The notes under the pieces are model-generated. The model ran no database searches, was not told the origin of the DNA, and worked only from the letters and a program-made list of their open reading frames with translations. Positions 40,976 through 49,888 of a stretch of DNA of 58,697 nucleotides are shown piece by piece. Made by a program: the position numbers and the translations under genes. Source of the DNA: an uncultured Bacteroidia bacterium (GTDB lineage Bacteria > Bacteroidota > Bacteroidia > Bacteroidales > UBA932); the NCBI GenBank assembly GCA_902796555.1, contig CADBPR010000016.1, forward strand, positions 1 to 58,697, given 5' to 3'. Each line of letters begins with the position of its first letter. Position 1 is the first letter of the stretch.

Positions 40976-41646
40976 TTCAAGTCGTGATTTCCGGCTACGG
41001 CCGGATGGGCCATATGGTTGAGCAGACCTTGCTCCGGCAAGGCATCCCTTGCGCCGGCTGGAGCGAGGATATCGCTTCCTTCGACCCTGCGGTGGCGCGG
41101 GAAAGCGTCTGTATTGATTTTACCGTTCCGGCGGCTTTCCGGACCCATTATCCGGTGCTGGCCGAGCGGTTCAAGGCGGTTGTCGTGGGTACGACCGGCT
41201 GGGATGATATCCGACAGGAGGTTTTCGACTGCTTCGAGCGGCAGGGAACCCCCCTTATCTGGGCCTCGAATTTCTCCGTAGGCGTCAATGTGTTTACCGC
41301 AGCGGTCGGCCTGGTAGCCAAGCATTTGGCCAAGGCCGGCGGATATGCGCCCTATATCAGCGAGAAGCATCACTGCCACAAACTGGACGCTCCGTCCGGA
41401 ACGGCGAAACGCCTGGCCGCTGAGATTCAGCAGTATATGCCCGGCCCGCTGGATATCGGCGCCGTCCGGGTCGGCGAACTGGCCGGGACGCACACGGTCG
41501 GATTCGAAGGCAGCTGCGACCGGATTACCCTGGAACACGAGGCTTTCTCCCGTCAGGGATTTGCCGAAGGCGCCGTGCTGGCGGCCCGGATGACGGAAGG
41601 ACTGCAGGGTGTACACGAATTCAGTGAATTGTTTTTCAAGGATTGA
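40972..41646 (+). CDS. dapB: 4-hydroxy-tetrahydrodipicolinate reductase
   Basis: This 224-residue NAD(P)H-dependent reductase of the lysine/diaminopimelate pathway has an N-terminal nucleotide-binding motif GYGRMGHMV and a central substrate motif EKHHCHKLDAPSGTAKR, in which the His-His-x-x-Lys and DAPSGTA residues are the family hallmark. It is slightly shorter than E. coli DapB (273 residues), as is usual for Bacteroidota. The start overlaps lysC as ATGA and the next ATG (dapA) follows its stop by one base. Confidence 0.95.
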   Translation: MIQVVISGYGRMGHMVEQTLLRQGIPCAGWSEDIASFDPAVARESVCIDFTVPAAFRTHYPVLAERFKAVVVGTTGWDDIRQEVFDCFERQGTPLIWASNFSVGVNVFTAAVGLVAKHLAKAGGYAPYISEKHHCHKLDAPSGTAKRLAAEIQQYMPGPLDIGAVRVGELAGTHTVGFEGSCDRITLEHEAFSRQGFAEGAVLAARMTEGLQGVHEFSELFFKD

Positions 41647-41647
41647 C

Positions 41648-42511
41648 ATGGGACTTTATTTGCGAGGAACGGGCACGGCGCTGGTGACGCCGTTCCGGGA
41701 TGGAAAAGTGGACGATGCAGCGCTGGAGCGCCTGGTTGTCCGCCAGGTGGAAGCGGGCGTGGATTTTCTGGTTCCCCTGGGTTCTACGGCCGAAACGCCC
41801 TGCCTGGAAGATGCGGAGAAGGTGGATATCCTGCGCCGCGTACAGTCGCTCTCCGGCGGACGGCCCGTCGTAGTCGGCTGCGGAACCAATTCCCTGACGG
41901 CTACCGTGCGGAATATCCGGTTGTTGGAACCGCTGCATCCGGATGCCTTCCTGGTGGTCGTACCCTACTATAACAAGCCGACACAGGAGGGGATGTTCCA
42001 GTATTTCAAAGCCGTTTCCGCGGCGACGGATATCCCCCTCGTGCTGTATAACGTGCCCGGAAGAACCGGGGCCAACATGCTGGCTTCCACGACGTTGCGT
42101 CTGGCTGAGCTGCCGGGTATCGTGGCCGTGAAAGAAGCCTCCGGCCAGATTCCGCAAATCCGGGAAATCCTCTCCGGCCGTCCGGAGGGATTTGCCGTGC
42201 TCAGCGGGAATGACGACCAGACCCTGGAATTGATGGAGGCCGGCGCGGACGGCGTCATCAGCGTGGCGTCCAACCTGGAACCCGCCCGGATGAAGGCCCT
42301 GACCGCTGCGGCGCTTTGCGGAAAATGGGCGGAGGCCCGTTCCCTGAACGGCGAACTGGCGCCGTTGTATGACGCCTGTTTCGTGGAGAGCAATCCGATA
42401 CCGGTCAAAGCCGGGCTGTCCCTGCTGGGGCTCTGTTCGCCGGAGATGCGCCTGCCGCTGACGACGGCGGTGGAAAGTACGTTTGAAACGTTACGGCGCG
42501 TAGTCAAATGA
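41648..42511 (+). CDS. dapA: 4-hydroxy-tetrahydrodipicolinate synthase
   Basis: This 287-residue TIM-barrel aldolase condenses pyruvate with aspartate semialdehyde. The Schiff-base lysine is Lys162 in VAVKEASG, Tyr134 lies in LVLYNVPGRTG, and Tyr107/Tyr108 in PYYNKPTQEG. The usual GTTGE loop reads GSTAET here. The length is standard. The ORF runs upstream to 41609 inside dapB, but the ATG at 41648 starts the GTGTALVTPF block at the family-typical distance and lies one base after the dapB stop. Confidence 0.95.
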   Translation: MGLYLRGTGTALVTPFRDGKVDDAALERLVVRQVEAGVDFLVPLGSTAETPCLEDAEKVDILRRVQSLSGGRPVVVGCGTNSLTATVRNIRLLEPLHPDAFLVVVPYYNKPTQEGMFQYFKAVSAATDIPLVLYNVPGRTGANMLASTTLRLAELPGIVAVKEASGQIPQIREILSGRPEGFAVLSGNDDQTLELMEAGADGVISVASNLEPARMKALTAAALCGKWAEARSLNGELAPLYDACFVESNPIPVKAGLSLLGLCSPEMRLPLTTAVESTFETLRRVVK

Positions 42512-42565
42512 ATCCTGTTGTCTTCCTCGCTTTCATAGGCGGAAGTGACGTATATTTAATTTATT

Positions 42566-43333
42566 ATGACAGAACTGGAGAAATTTTACGACGTTGTCGA
42601 ACAACTCGAAAAGGGAACCTTGCGCGTAGCCGAGAAAGAGAACGGTGCGTGGAAGGTGAATACATGGGTGAAAGAAGTGATACTCAGCGGATTCCGCCTG
42701 GGCGCGCTGACGGATATGTCACTGGGCCCCTTCGCCTTCTTTGACAAGGACACCGTGCCGCCGCGCCGTTTTACCGCTGCGGACGGGGTGCGGATTGTGC
42801 CCGGCGGCAGCAGCATCCGCCGGGGTGCCTTCCTGGCTCCTTCCGTCATCGTGATGCCCCCGGCCTATGTCAACATCGGCGCTTATGTGGATGAGGGCAG
42901 CATGGTGGATTCCCACGTGACCATCGGCTCCTGTGCCCAGGTCGGCAAACATGTCCATGTCTCCGCCGCGACCCAGATCGGGGGTGTGCTGGAACCGGTC
43001 GGTGCCCTGCCTACCATCGTGGAAGACAATTGTTTCGTCGGCGGCAACTGCGGCATTTACGAAGGTACGGTGCTGCAGGAAGGCTGTGTCATCGCATCCG
43101 GCGTCATCATCACCCGGGCGACCCCCATTTATGACGCGACGACCGGGACGTACATCCGTCCGGTGGACGGCCGTATCATCGTGCCCAAGGGGGCCGTGGT
43201 CGTCTCCGGCAGCCGTCCGGTATCCAGGGGAGCGGCCGCGCAGGAGGGGATTCACCTCTATTGCCCCGTCATCGTGAAATACCGCGACGAAAAGACCTCC
43301 GCATCCGTTGCCCTCGGCGATTATCTGCGCTGA
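42566..43333 (+). CDS. dapD: Tetrahydrodipicolinate N-succinyltransferase
   Basis: This 255-residue enzyme transfers a succinyl group to tetrahydrodipicolinate. Residues about 85-230 form a left-handed beta-helix of hexapeptide repeats (VIVMPPAYVNIGAYVDEGSMVDSH, then GSCAQVGKHVHVSAATQIGG, then NCFVGGNCGIYEGTVLQEGCVIASG). The match to DapD rather than to generic acetyltransferases rests on GSMVDSHVTIGSCAQVG. It is the last gene of the lysine cluster, 54 bases after dapA, with a terminator 18 bases past the stop. Later steps (dapC, dapF, lysA) are not in the window. Confidence 0.93.
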   Translation: MTELEKFYDVVEQLEKGTLRVAEKENGAWKVNTWVKEVILSGFRLGALTDMSLGPFAFFDKDTVPPRRFTAADGVRIVPGGSSIRRGAFLAPSVIVMPPAYVNIGAYVDEGSMVDSHVTIGSCAQVGKHVHVSAATQIGGVLEPVGALPTIVEDNCFVGGNCGIYEGTVLQEGCVIASGVIITRATPIYDATTGTYIRPVDGRIIVPKGAVVVSGSRPVSRGAAAQEGIHLYCPVIVKYRDEKTSASVALGDYLR

Positions 43334-43351
43334 AGAACCGGCCATCGATAA

Positions 43352-43420
43352 CCGCATCATTTTTATGTGCTTGAACCCCAGCGGTCATCATGCGCGTCAG
43401 AAATGATGCGGATTCTTTTT
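43352..43420 (+). terminator. Intrinsic terminator of the lysine operon
   Basis: A perfect 11-bp stem, CCGCATCATTT (43352-43362) with AAATGATGCGG (43401-43411), is followed by ATTCTTTTT. The loop is long (38 bases), so a smaller inner structure may form first. Position and T-run make it a convincing operon end. Confidence 0.75.
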
Positions 43421-43437
43421 ATCAGGCAGCGAAAAGA

Positions 43438-43468
43438 TTGTAATCATTCGACTTTTTTTCTATTTTTG
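43438..43468 (+). promoter_or_regulatory. Promoter of the DUF975 gene
   Basis: TTG (43438-43440), a 20-base spacer and TATTTTTG (43461-43468) form an exact Bacteroidota promoter just past the lysine terminator. The leader to the ATG at 43521 is about 45 bases. Confidence 0.8.
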
Positions 43469-43520
43469 TGTTCGAAATAACCCGTTCAAAAGAAGCGATT
43501 AACCTAAAAACAAACGCGAT

Positions 43521-44192
43521 ATGAGCAATCAAGATTACAAAAACGCCGCTTTGCAGGCACTGAAAGGAAACTGGGCGCAGGCCGTACTGCTTGCGCTGGT
43601 GTATCTGGCACTCGTCTTATTCTTCGCGGGGCCGTATTATGCCTGGTCGTTTCGTGCCGGCGAGGATGCTGCAGTGACGGCATTCCCCGTATGGCAGTAT
43701 GGTTTGCTCTTCGGCGGGTATATCCTGTTCCTCATTCCGCTGTCCGTCGGTATCGTCAATGCTTTCCTGGCCCTGTTGCGGACCGGTGACAACAACTTGA
43801 CTGCCAATTCCTTCCGTCTGGGATTCTCCAAGGGGTATCTGCGGAATCTGGCCGCCATGCTGCTGGTCTGTCTCTTTGTATTCCTGTGGTCCCTGCTGCT
43901 GATTGTCCCGGGCATCATCATGGGCTTAGCCTATGCCATGGTCCCGTATCTGATTCAGGACCATCCCGAAATGGGGTTGATGGAAGCCATCAAGACCAGC
44001 CGCAAGATGATGAAGGGCCACAAATTCGACTTGTTCTACCTGCAGCTGAGTTTTATTGGCTGGGCCTTCCTGTGCGTGCTGACCCTCTGCATCGGTTACC
44101 TGTGGCTGTTCCCCTACATGGAGGCGGCGCTGACTGCTTTTTATGAGGATGTGCACGGGCAGTATCTGCAGGCTGCCGGGGACAACGCCTGA
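43521..44192 (+). CDS. DUF975 family membrane protein
   Basis: This 223-residue inner-membrane protein has about five hydrophobic segments. The DUF975 hallmark is seen at MEAIKTSRKMMKGHKFDLFYLQLSFIG, followed by WAFLCVLTLCIGYLWLFPY and AALTAFYED. The N-terminal NAALQALKGNWAQAV helix is also typical. The family has no established function. It is a single-gene unit with its own promoter and a hairpin behind it, between the lysine operon and the peptidase operon. Confidence 0.9.
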   Translation: MSNQDYKNAALQALKGNWAQAVLLALVYLALVLFFAGPYYAWSFRAGEDAAVTAFPVWQYGLLFGGYILFLIPLSVGIVNAFLALLRTGDNNLTANSFRLGFSKGYLRNLAAMLLVCLFVFLWSLLLIVPGIIMGLAYAMVPYLIQDHPEMGLMEAIKTSRKMMKGHKFDLFYLQLSFIGWAFLCVLTLCIGYLWLFPYMEAALTAFYEDVHGQYLQAAGDNA

Positions 44193-44254
44193 CCGGCTCC
44201 CCTCCACGGCTCCTGTCTCGCAGCCGTAAGGCGTTGACAGAAAATATTTTACCT

Positions 44255-44298
44255 ACCCTCGCATACCGTGCGGCTTCTGCCGGACAGGATGCGGGGGT
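44255..44298 (+). terminator. Hairpin after the DUF975 gene
   Basis: A 10-bp stem (44255-44264 with 44289-44298, one G-T pair) has an inner CGGC-TTCT-GCCG hairpin. A T-rich stretch comes only about 15 bases later, so termination is plausible but not certain. The remainder of this 277-base gap holds the promoter of the next operon and a leader of about 85 bases without an obvious known riboswitch. Confidence 0.45.
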
Positions 44299-44345
44299 TG
44301 CCTTTATTATATGATTTTTTTGCAAAAACTTAAACGTTTTGGGTT

Positions 44346-44376
44346 TTGGAAGTCACCGCAACTTTCATTAGATTTG
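44346..44376 (+). promoter_or_regulatory. Promoter of the SusCD-metalloprotease operon
   Basis: TTG (44346-44348), a 20-base spacer and TAGATTTG (44369-44376) match the consensus exactly. The leader to the ATG at 44470 is unusually long at about 85 bases. Confidence 0.8.
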
Positions 44377-44469
44377 TATAGGCGTAGTATTTCTGTTTCT
44401 GATAGATTGTAAGGATGTGGACCCTTTACGGGAAAGTCCTTTCTATGAGAAACCGTTTGGAATAATGAA

Positions 44470-47400
44470 ATGAAACATTTGGGTGCTTTTTTATTACGAT
44501 GGTTGACTTTCCTGGGCCTCCTCGGGCTGGGGACGTTTTCCGCTTGGGCGCAACAGCTGAAGAAAGTGCAGGGCGTCGTGATGGACGAAAACGGAGAAAC
44601 GATGCCGGGTGCCGCCGTCTATACGCAGGACCGGGCGTTCGGCGTGGTGACCAACCAGAACGGCCAGTTCACGATGACCGGCGTCCCGGCCGATGCCGTG
44701 CTGACAGTGGAGTATATGGGCTACCAGCTGTATGAAATCAAGGTGGCCGATTACAAGGAAGGACGCAGCCTGCGGATTTATCTCGAACCCGACCGGTCCG
44801 AAACGCTGGACGAGGTGGTCGTGACCGGTATCTATACCCGTAACAAAGAGTCCTTTACCGGTGCGGTGCAGGCCATTACGGGCGACCAGCTCAAGCGGGT
44901 TTCCAACAGCAACGTGATAGAGTCGCTCAAGAACATGGACCCCTCCCTGCTGATTCTGGACAACCTGGAAGCGGGCTCCAACCCGAATGCCATGGCCTCC
45001 ATGCAGATCCGGGGCGCATCCACGCTGGGCCTGGAGACCAGTACCCTGAAGAGCGGCTTCCTGAACAAATCCAACCAGCCCCTCTTCATCCTGGACGGTT
45101 TCGAGACCTCCTTGGAGCGTATCACCGATATGGATATGAACCGTATCCAGAGCATCACGATTCTGAAAGATGCCTCCGCCAAGGCCATCTACGGCGCCAA
45201 AGGCTCCAACGGTGTCATCGTCATCGAGACCAAGGCCCTGTCGGCGGAAAAGACGGCCGTGACCTACAACGGCAGCGTGACCATCGAGGCGCCGGACCTG
45301 ACCAGCTACAACCTTTGCAACGCGCTGGAGAAACTGGAAATCGAACGGCGCGAAGGTTATTATCTCAAAGGGGACAGCTATCAGAATGTGACCCTCGCCG
45401 ATCTGTATTACCAGCGGCTGAAACGGGCACAGGAAGGGGAGAGCACGTATTGGCTCAGCAAGCCCCTGCGCCTGGGCGTCGGACAGAAGCACTCCCTGGC
45501 CGTCGAATTGGGAACCAAGGACCTCAAGGCCATCGCCTCTTTTTCCTACAACGATGTGCAGGGTGCCATGAAGGGCTCCTACCGCGACGTGGTTTCCGGC
45601 GACGTCAACCTGTCCTACCGCCGTTCCAAGTGGACCTTCCGCAACATCCTCAGCGTATCTTACAAGAAGAGCGAAGATTCGCCCTGGGGCGACTTCAGCG
45701 AATATGCCCGCCTGAATCCTTACCTGACGCCTTATGACGAAGACGGGAACCTGAAGAAGATTCTTTTCCAGGGCAAGGTCGGCAAGGACCTGTACCGCTA
45801 TACCTTCGACGATGTGGCCAACCCGATGTGGAATGCAACGGTCGGCACCCGGTATTCCAGCGAGTACCTCGCCGTATCCGACAACTTCTATGTGGAGTAT
45901 CAGCTGCTCAAGTCCCTGAAGTTGGTCGCGCGCTTCGGCCTGGATACCCAGCGGTCCCAGAGCGACGATTTCCGTCCGGCGGACCATACGGCCTTCATCG
46001 TCACCGGCAACGATACCGACGTGCTGCTGCGCCGCGGCGACTATACCCAGTCCAACGGGCGTTACACGACCTTCTCCGGGGACGTGTATGCGCAGTTCAA
46101 CCACAAGTTTGCGGACAAGCACGACATCTTCGCCACCGCGCAGTACAATCTCTCCCACACCTCATATTCCGAGGTGGTCAACTATGCCGAGGGATTCCCG
46201 AACAGCAACATGCAGAACATCGTCTTCGCCCGCCAGTACGTGATGGATGCCACGCCTACCGGGGCGGAAGGCCTGAACCGCAACCTGGGCGCCCTCTTTA
46301 CGGCCGGCTATTCCTATGACAACCGCTATATGGCGGATGCCACCATCAAGGGAAGCGCCACCTCCGTATTCGGAGCCAAGAACCACTGGGGTATCTTCTG
46401 GAGCACGGGCCTGGCCTGGAACATACATAACGAGGAATTCCTCAAGCCGGCGTCCCGCTGGCTGACGTCGCTGAAACTGCGGGCCAGCATCGGTTCTTCC
46501 GGCAACCAGAACTTCTCCACCAACGTGGCGCTGCCCGTGTATACTTATTACAATTCCAATTATTATAACGGGTTCACCGGCGCGTCCCTGACCAATATGG
46601 AGAATCCCCAGCTGGGCTGGGAAGACAAAATCGAATACAACATCGGTCTGGATTTCCGGACCAAACGGATCAATGCGGTGATTGATGCCTATGTCGCCGA
46701 CACCCGCAACCTGGTGTTCTCCCGGAGTCTCGTCCCCTCCACGGGTTTCTCCTCCGTCAATGACAACATGGGCAAGGTCCGCAACCGGGGCATCGAGGCC
46801 AGTCTGAGTTATACCTTCTGGCAGAAGAAGAGTTCCTATATGAGCGTTTTCGCCAAAGTTGCGTTCAATGAGAACAAGGTGCTGGAGATTTCCGACGCCC
46901 TGCGCTCCTACAACGAACAGCAGGCGGCCAGCGCCCTCGAAAACCATTCCCTGGCACCCGTGGTGCAGTACTATGACGGGATGCCGCTGCATTCCATCTG
47001 GGCGGTGCGCTCCATGGGCATCAACGCGGCGGACGGCAATGAAATCTTCATCAACCGGAACGGAGACCTGACCAATGTGTGGTCGGCGGCGGACCTGTAC
47101 AACTGCGGCTCTTCCGACCCGCTGTTCAACGGCAACTTCGGTTTCAACGGAGAAATCTACGGGGTCGGCATCAGCCTGGTCCTGACGTATTACGGCGGCG
47201 GTTATCTGTATAACAGTACCCTGCGGGACAAAGTGGAGAACGCCTCGCTGCACAACAATGTGGACCGCCGGATTCTGTCCGGTCGCTGGTCCTCCGACCT
47301 GGATGGCCGTACGGCCCTGTACCGGCTGCCGGATGAGCACATGACCACTGCCTCGATGGCGACCAGCCGCTTTGTCCAGCGGAACGACGTGCTGAACATT

Positions 47401-47580
47401 TCTTCCGCGTCGCTGTATTACGAGTTCCCGCACCGCCTGGTGCGCAAGATGCACATGGACCGGCTGCGCCTGTCCTTCTACACCAACGACTTGTATACCT
47501 TCTCGTCCATTACCGTAGAGCGAGGCACTTCCTACCCCTATGCCCGCAGCTTCTCTTTTTCCCTCAACATGACTTTCTAA
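44470..47580 (+). CDS. susC: SusC/RagA-family TonB-dependent transporter of the peptidase operon
   Basis: This 1036-residue outer-membrane transporter has a signal peptide ending SAWAQ, a carboxypeptidase-like domain (VQGVVMDENGETMPGAAVY), a plug with LDEVVVTGIYTRNKESFTGAV and SITILKDASAKAIYGAKGSNG, and a barrel closing SLNMTF. In the plug, IYTRNKESF replaces the GYGxxxKxDLTG of sugar-type SusC proteins, the variant seen in SusC proteins encoded beside DUF4843, PKD-like and metalloprotease genes. The gene order suggests transport of peptides or a host- or diet-derived protein fragment more than a glycan; this is inferred from context. Confidence 0.95.
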   Translation: MKHLGAFLLRWLTFLGLLGLGTFSAWAQQLKKVQGVVMDENGETMPGAAVYTQDRAFGVVTNQNGQFTMTGVPADAVLTVEYMGYQLYEIKVADYKEGRSLRIYLEPDRSETLDEVVVTGIYTRNKESFTGAVQAITGDQLKRVSNSNVIESLKNMDPSLLILDNLEAGSNPNAMASMQIRGASTLGLETSTLKSGFLNKSNQPLFILDGFETSLERITDMDMNRIQSITILKDASAKAIYGAKGSNGVIVIETKALSAEKTAVTYNGSVTIEAPDLTSYNLCNALEKLEIERREGYYLKGDSYQNVTLADLYYQRLKRAQEGESTYWLSKPLRLGVGQKHSLAVELGTKDLKAIASFSYNDVQGAMKGSYRDVVSGDVNLSYRRSKWTFRNILSVSYKKSEDSPWGDFSEYARLNPYLTPYDEDGNLKKILFQGKVGKDLYRYTFDDVANPMWNATVGTRYSSEYLAVSDNFYVEYQLLKSLKLVARFGLDTQRSQSDDFRPADHTAFIVTGNDTDVLLRRGDYTQSNGRYTTFSGDVYAQFNHKFADKHDIFATAQYNLSHTSYSEVVNYAEGFPNSNMQNIVFARQYVMDATPTGAEGLNRNLGALFTAGYSYDNRYMADATIKGSATSVFGAKNHWGIFWSTGLAWNIHNEEFLKPASRWLTSLKLRASIGSSGNQNFSTNVALPVYTYYNSNYYNGFTGASLTNMENPQLGWEDKIEYNIGLDFRTKRINAVIDAYVADTRNLVFSRSLVPSTGFSSVNDNMGKVRNRGIEASLSYTFWQKKSSYMSVFAKVAFNENKVLEISDALRSYNEQQAASALENHSLAPVVQYYDGMPLHSIWAVRSMGINAADGNEIFINRNGDLTNVWSAADLYNCGSSDPLFNGNFGFNGEIYGVGISLVLTYYGGGYLYNSTLRDKVENASLHNNVDRRILSGRWSSDLDGRTALYRLPDEHMTTASMATSRFVQRNDVLNISSASLYYEFPHRLVRKMHMDRLRLSFYTNDLYTFSSITVERGTSYPYARSFSFSLNMTF

Positions 47581-47584
47581 GGAT

Positions 47585-49093
47585 ATGAAACGGATTACAC
47601 GATATGCTTTGATAGCCGGGATGCTGCTGCTGACCGCTTGTAACGACTGGTTGAACGTCACGTCGTCCAATCAGATTTCCGACGAGCGCCTCTTCTCGAC
47701 GCGGACCGGTTTTCTGGAAGCCCTGTCCGGTGTCTATATCGATATGGCTTCTGCTTCCAATTACGGCATGAACGCTTCGTGGTATGTGCTGGATCTGGCC
47801 AGCATGCCCTATGCCTCTACCGTCAGCGACTATTATACGGACCTGCAGGACCACAAATTCTCCACCTCCCGGGTAGCCCCTCTGATTCGGAGTATCTGGC
47901 AGGGCGGTTATCATGTCATCGCCAATGCCAACAAGATACTGGCGGAACTGCAGGAGCATCCCGACGTTGTCTCGGATGCCCTGGAACGGGACCTGATTCG
48001 CGGAGAGCTGCTGGCTATCCGCGCCTATGTCCATTTTGACTTGATGAATGCTTTCGGAGCGGTCAGCTGGACGGGAGACAACGCCTCCCTGCTGACCATC
48101 CCGTATGTCCGAACCTACAGCAAAGATCCCGAAATCCAACGTTCCTATGCTGCGACGCTCGAGTTGCTGTATGCCGACCTGGACGAAGCGATTCGGCTGC
48201 TGGAGAAAGACCCGGTCCGGGGTGAGGTCTCCGAAGACTTTCTGGCCGGGCCCAATGTGGACGGCTACTGGAACAACCGGAACAAACATCTGAACTACCT
48301 GGCGGCCAAGGCGTTGAAGACCCGTGTCCTGGTGCGCGAGGACCGTTGGGACGAAGCTGCCGCACTGGCGCAGGAAGTCATCGATGAATCCTTCGCCTGC
48401 GGACTTGTTTCCTGGTTTGATGCGGACGAGATGGTCAAGAAGACCGCCAGCAACCAGGTCGACTGGACGATGTCCACCGAGCAGATTTTCTGTCTGGAGG
48501 CGACGGATATGTATACCAACACCGGTCTTCATTTCAAATCCACGACCACATCGACGGATGTGTCCATCCAATTGGACAAGACCGCCGTTGAGAACTGGCT
48601 GTTCAACCCTGCGTTCCCGGGCGACCTTTCGCCGGTCGAAGATGTCCGCGGGCCCTCTTTGATGCTCAGCTACGGCCTGTCCGGCTATGCCATCAACAAA
48701 TACTATACGTCCACGGATTATCCGGCCCAGTACAGGAACCGGATTCCGATGATTCGTCTGCCGGAGTTGTACTTCCTGTTGGCCGAGTATGCCCTGCGCA
48801 AAGGGGATGAGGCCGGCTTTGACGCGGCGGTGTCCGAAGTCCGGATGCACAGAGGCATCACTTCTCCGTATACGCCCGCTTTCAACCGTATGCAGGGGCT
48901 GGTCGAGGAATGGATCAAGGAATTTGTCGGTGAAGGCCGCTTCTTCTCCTTTATCAAGCGGTATATGTATTGGTACAGGAGCACGCAAGAACATGCCATT
49001 TGGATAAATGTCACGCATGTTGAACGCTTCGAGGGCCTGGTGCTCCCGTATCCGGTTGAAGAAGAGGCCTATGGCCGTAAACAAGAATTATAG
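47585..49093 (+). CDS. susD: SusD/RagB-family lipoprotein of the peptidase operon
   Basis: This 502-residue SusD homologue (Cys19 in LLTAC) pairs with the SusC encoded four bases upstream. It shows LIRGELLAIRAYVHFDLMNAFG in the helical core, MIRLPELYFLLAEYALRKGDEAGFDAAVSEVRMHRG, and a C-terminal EWIKEFVGEGRFFSFIKRY block, the position where sugar-type SusD proteins have ERxxEL-x-FEGxRxxDLxR. It should form the lid of the transporter and select its cargo. Confidence 0.94.
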   Translation: MKRITRYALIAGMLLLTACNDWLNVTSSNQISDERLFSTRTGFLEALSGVYIDMASASNYGMNASWYVLDLASMPYASTVSDYYTDLQDHKFSTSRVAPLIRSIWQGGYHVIANANKILAELQEHPDVVSDALERDLIRGELLAIRAYVHFDLMNAFGAVSWTGDNASLLTIPYVRTYSKDPEIQRSYAATLELLYADLDEAIRLLEKDPVRGEVSEDFLAGPNVDGYWNNRNKHLNYLAAKALKTRVLVREDRWDEAAALAQEVIDESFACGLVSWFDADEMVKKTASNQVDWTMSTEQIFCLEATDMYTNTGLHFKSTTTSTDVSIQLDKTAVENWLFNPAFPGDLSPVEDVRGPSLMLSYGLSGYAINKYYTSTDYPAQYRNRIPMIRLPELYFLLAEYALRKGDEAGFDAAVSEVRMHRGITSPYTPAFNRMQGLVEEWIKEFVGEGRFFSFIKRYMYWYRSTQEHAIWINVTHVERFEGLVLPYPVEEEAYGRKQEL

Positions 49094-49100
49094 GGAAGCC

Positions 49101-49886
49101 ATGAAGAAGATTCTTGCTGTCAGTTGTTTTCTGCTCCTTGCGCTCGCGTGCCGCAAGAGCGAAATCCAGGGGTATCCCGAGGATGCATGTGCCGTCAATT
49201 TCCGGACGGTGACCAACGAGTATTCCATCCGGAGCATGACCGACCCCGTCATCTCGCTGAAAATCGACGTCAAGCTTATCGGCATTCCGACCGCGTATGA
49301 CCGGCCGTTCGACTTGTCGGTCCGGGACTCCACGGCGGTGCAGGGACGTGATTTCCGGGTGGTGGAAGCCTTGATTCCCGCCGGTGAAGTGACCGGACGG
49401 GTGGTGCTGGAAGTCAATGCGATGCCCGAAGGGGTCGAGCGGATGTCCACGGTGCTGACCATCGAGCCGGGCGGCTATTTTCGCAAGGGATTCCCTTCCC
49501 TGCAGCGGGCGGTCGTGACGTGGACCGACTCCTATTCCCGTCCGCCGGAAGGCGTCTGGCGCTACTGGCATACCTTCTTCTGCATCGGATACAGCCGGGA
49601 GTATCACAAACTGCTCCTGGAGGTCTTCGGCGATGATATCGAGCGCGTGACCAACCGGAAGAGCTATGCTGACAACGACGGACTGATTTACAAAGACCCT
49701 ACCTGGTGGTTCACGGCCAACCGCCGTCTGCGCGAGGTGGTCGCGGCCTACGACATGGCCCATCCCGATGCGCCGATGCGGCACAGCGCGGATTATGAGG
49801 CCTATGCCGACTATAGCGTCGCCTATGGGGAAGGCACCCGTCCCGCGACGCCGCCCACCATTTCCGAAACCCTTGTGAACCTGTAG
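49101..49886 (+). CDS. DUF4843 domain lipoprotein
   Basis: This 261-residue lipoprotein (Cys17 in LALAC) fits DUF4843: an N-terminal FRTVTNEYSIRSM strand, ISLKIDVKLIGIPTAYDRPF, TAVQGRDFRVVEALIPAGEVTGRVVLEV, and a C-terminal helical part. The family occurs between SusD and PKD-like genes in many Bacteroidota but has no known activity. The calx-beta-like strands near DSTAVQGRDF suggest a binding or adhesion domain. The ATG at 49101 starts the MKK signal peptide; in-frame ATGs at 49008 and 49071 are upstream alternatives overlapping susD. Confidence 0.87.
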   Translation: MKKILAVSCFLLLALACRKSEIQGYPEDACAVNFRTVTNEYSIRSMTDPVISLKIDVKLIGIPTAYDRPFDLSVRDSTAVQGRDFRVVEALIPAGEVTGRVVLEVNAMPEGVERMSTVLTIEPGGYFRKGFPSLQRAVVTWTDSYSRPPEGVWRYWHTFFCIGYSREYHKLLLEVFGDDIERVTNRKSYADNDGLIYKDPTWWFTANRRLREVVAAYDMAHPDAPMRHSADYEAYADYSVAYGEGTRPATPPTISETLVNL

Positions 49887-49888
49887 AC

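Noticed and set aside
42512..42565. Separate promoter for dapD (TATATTTA at 42551)
   Set aside because: The box is imperfect and no TTG lies at the required 19-21 base distance, so dapD is treated as part of the operon.
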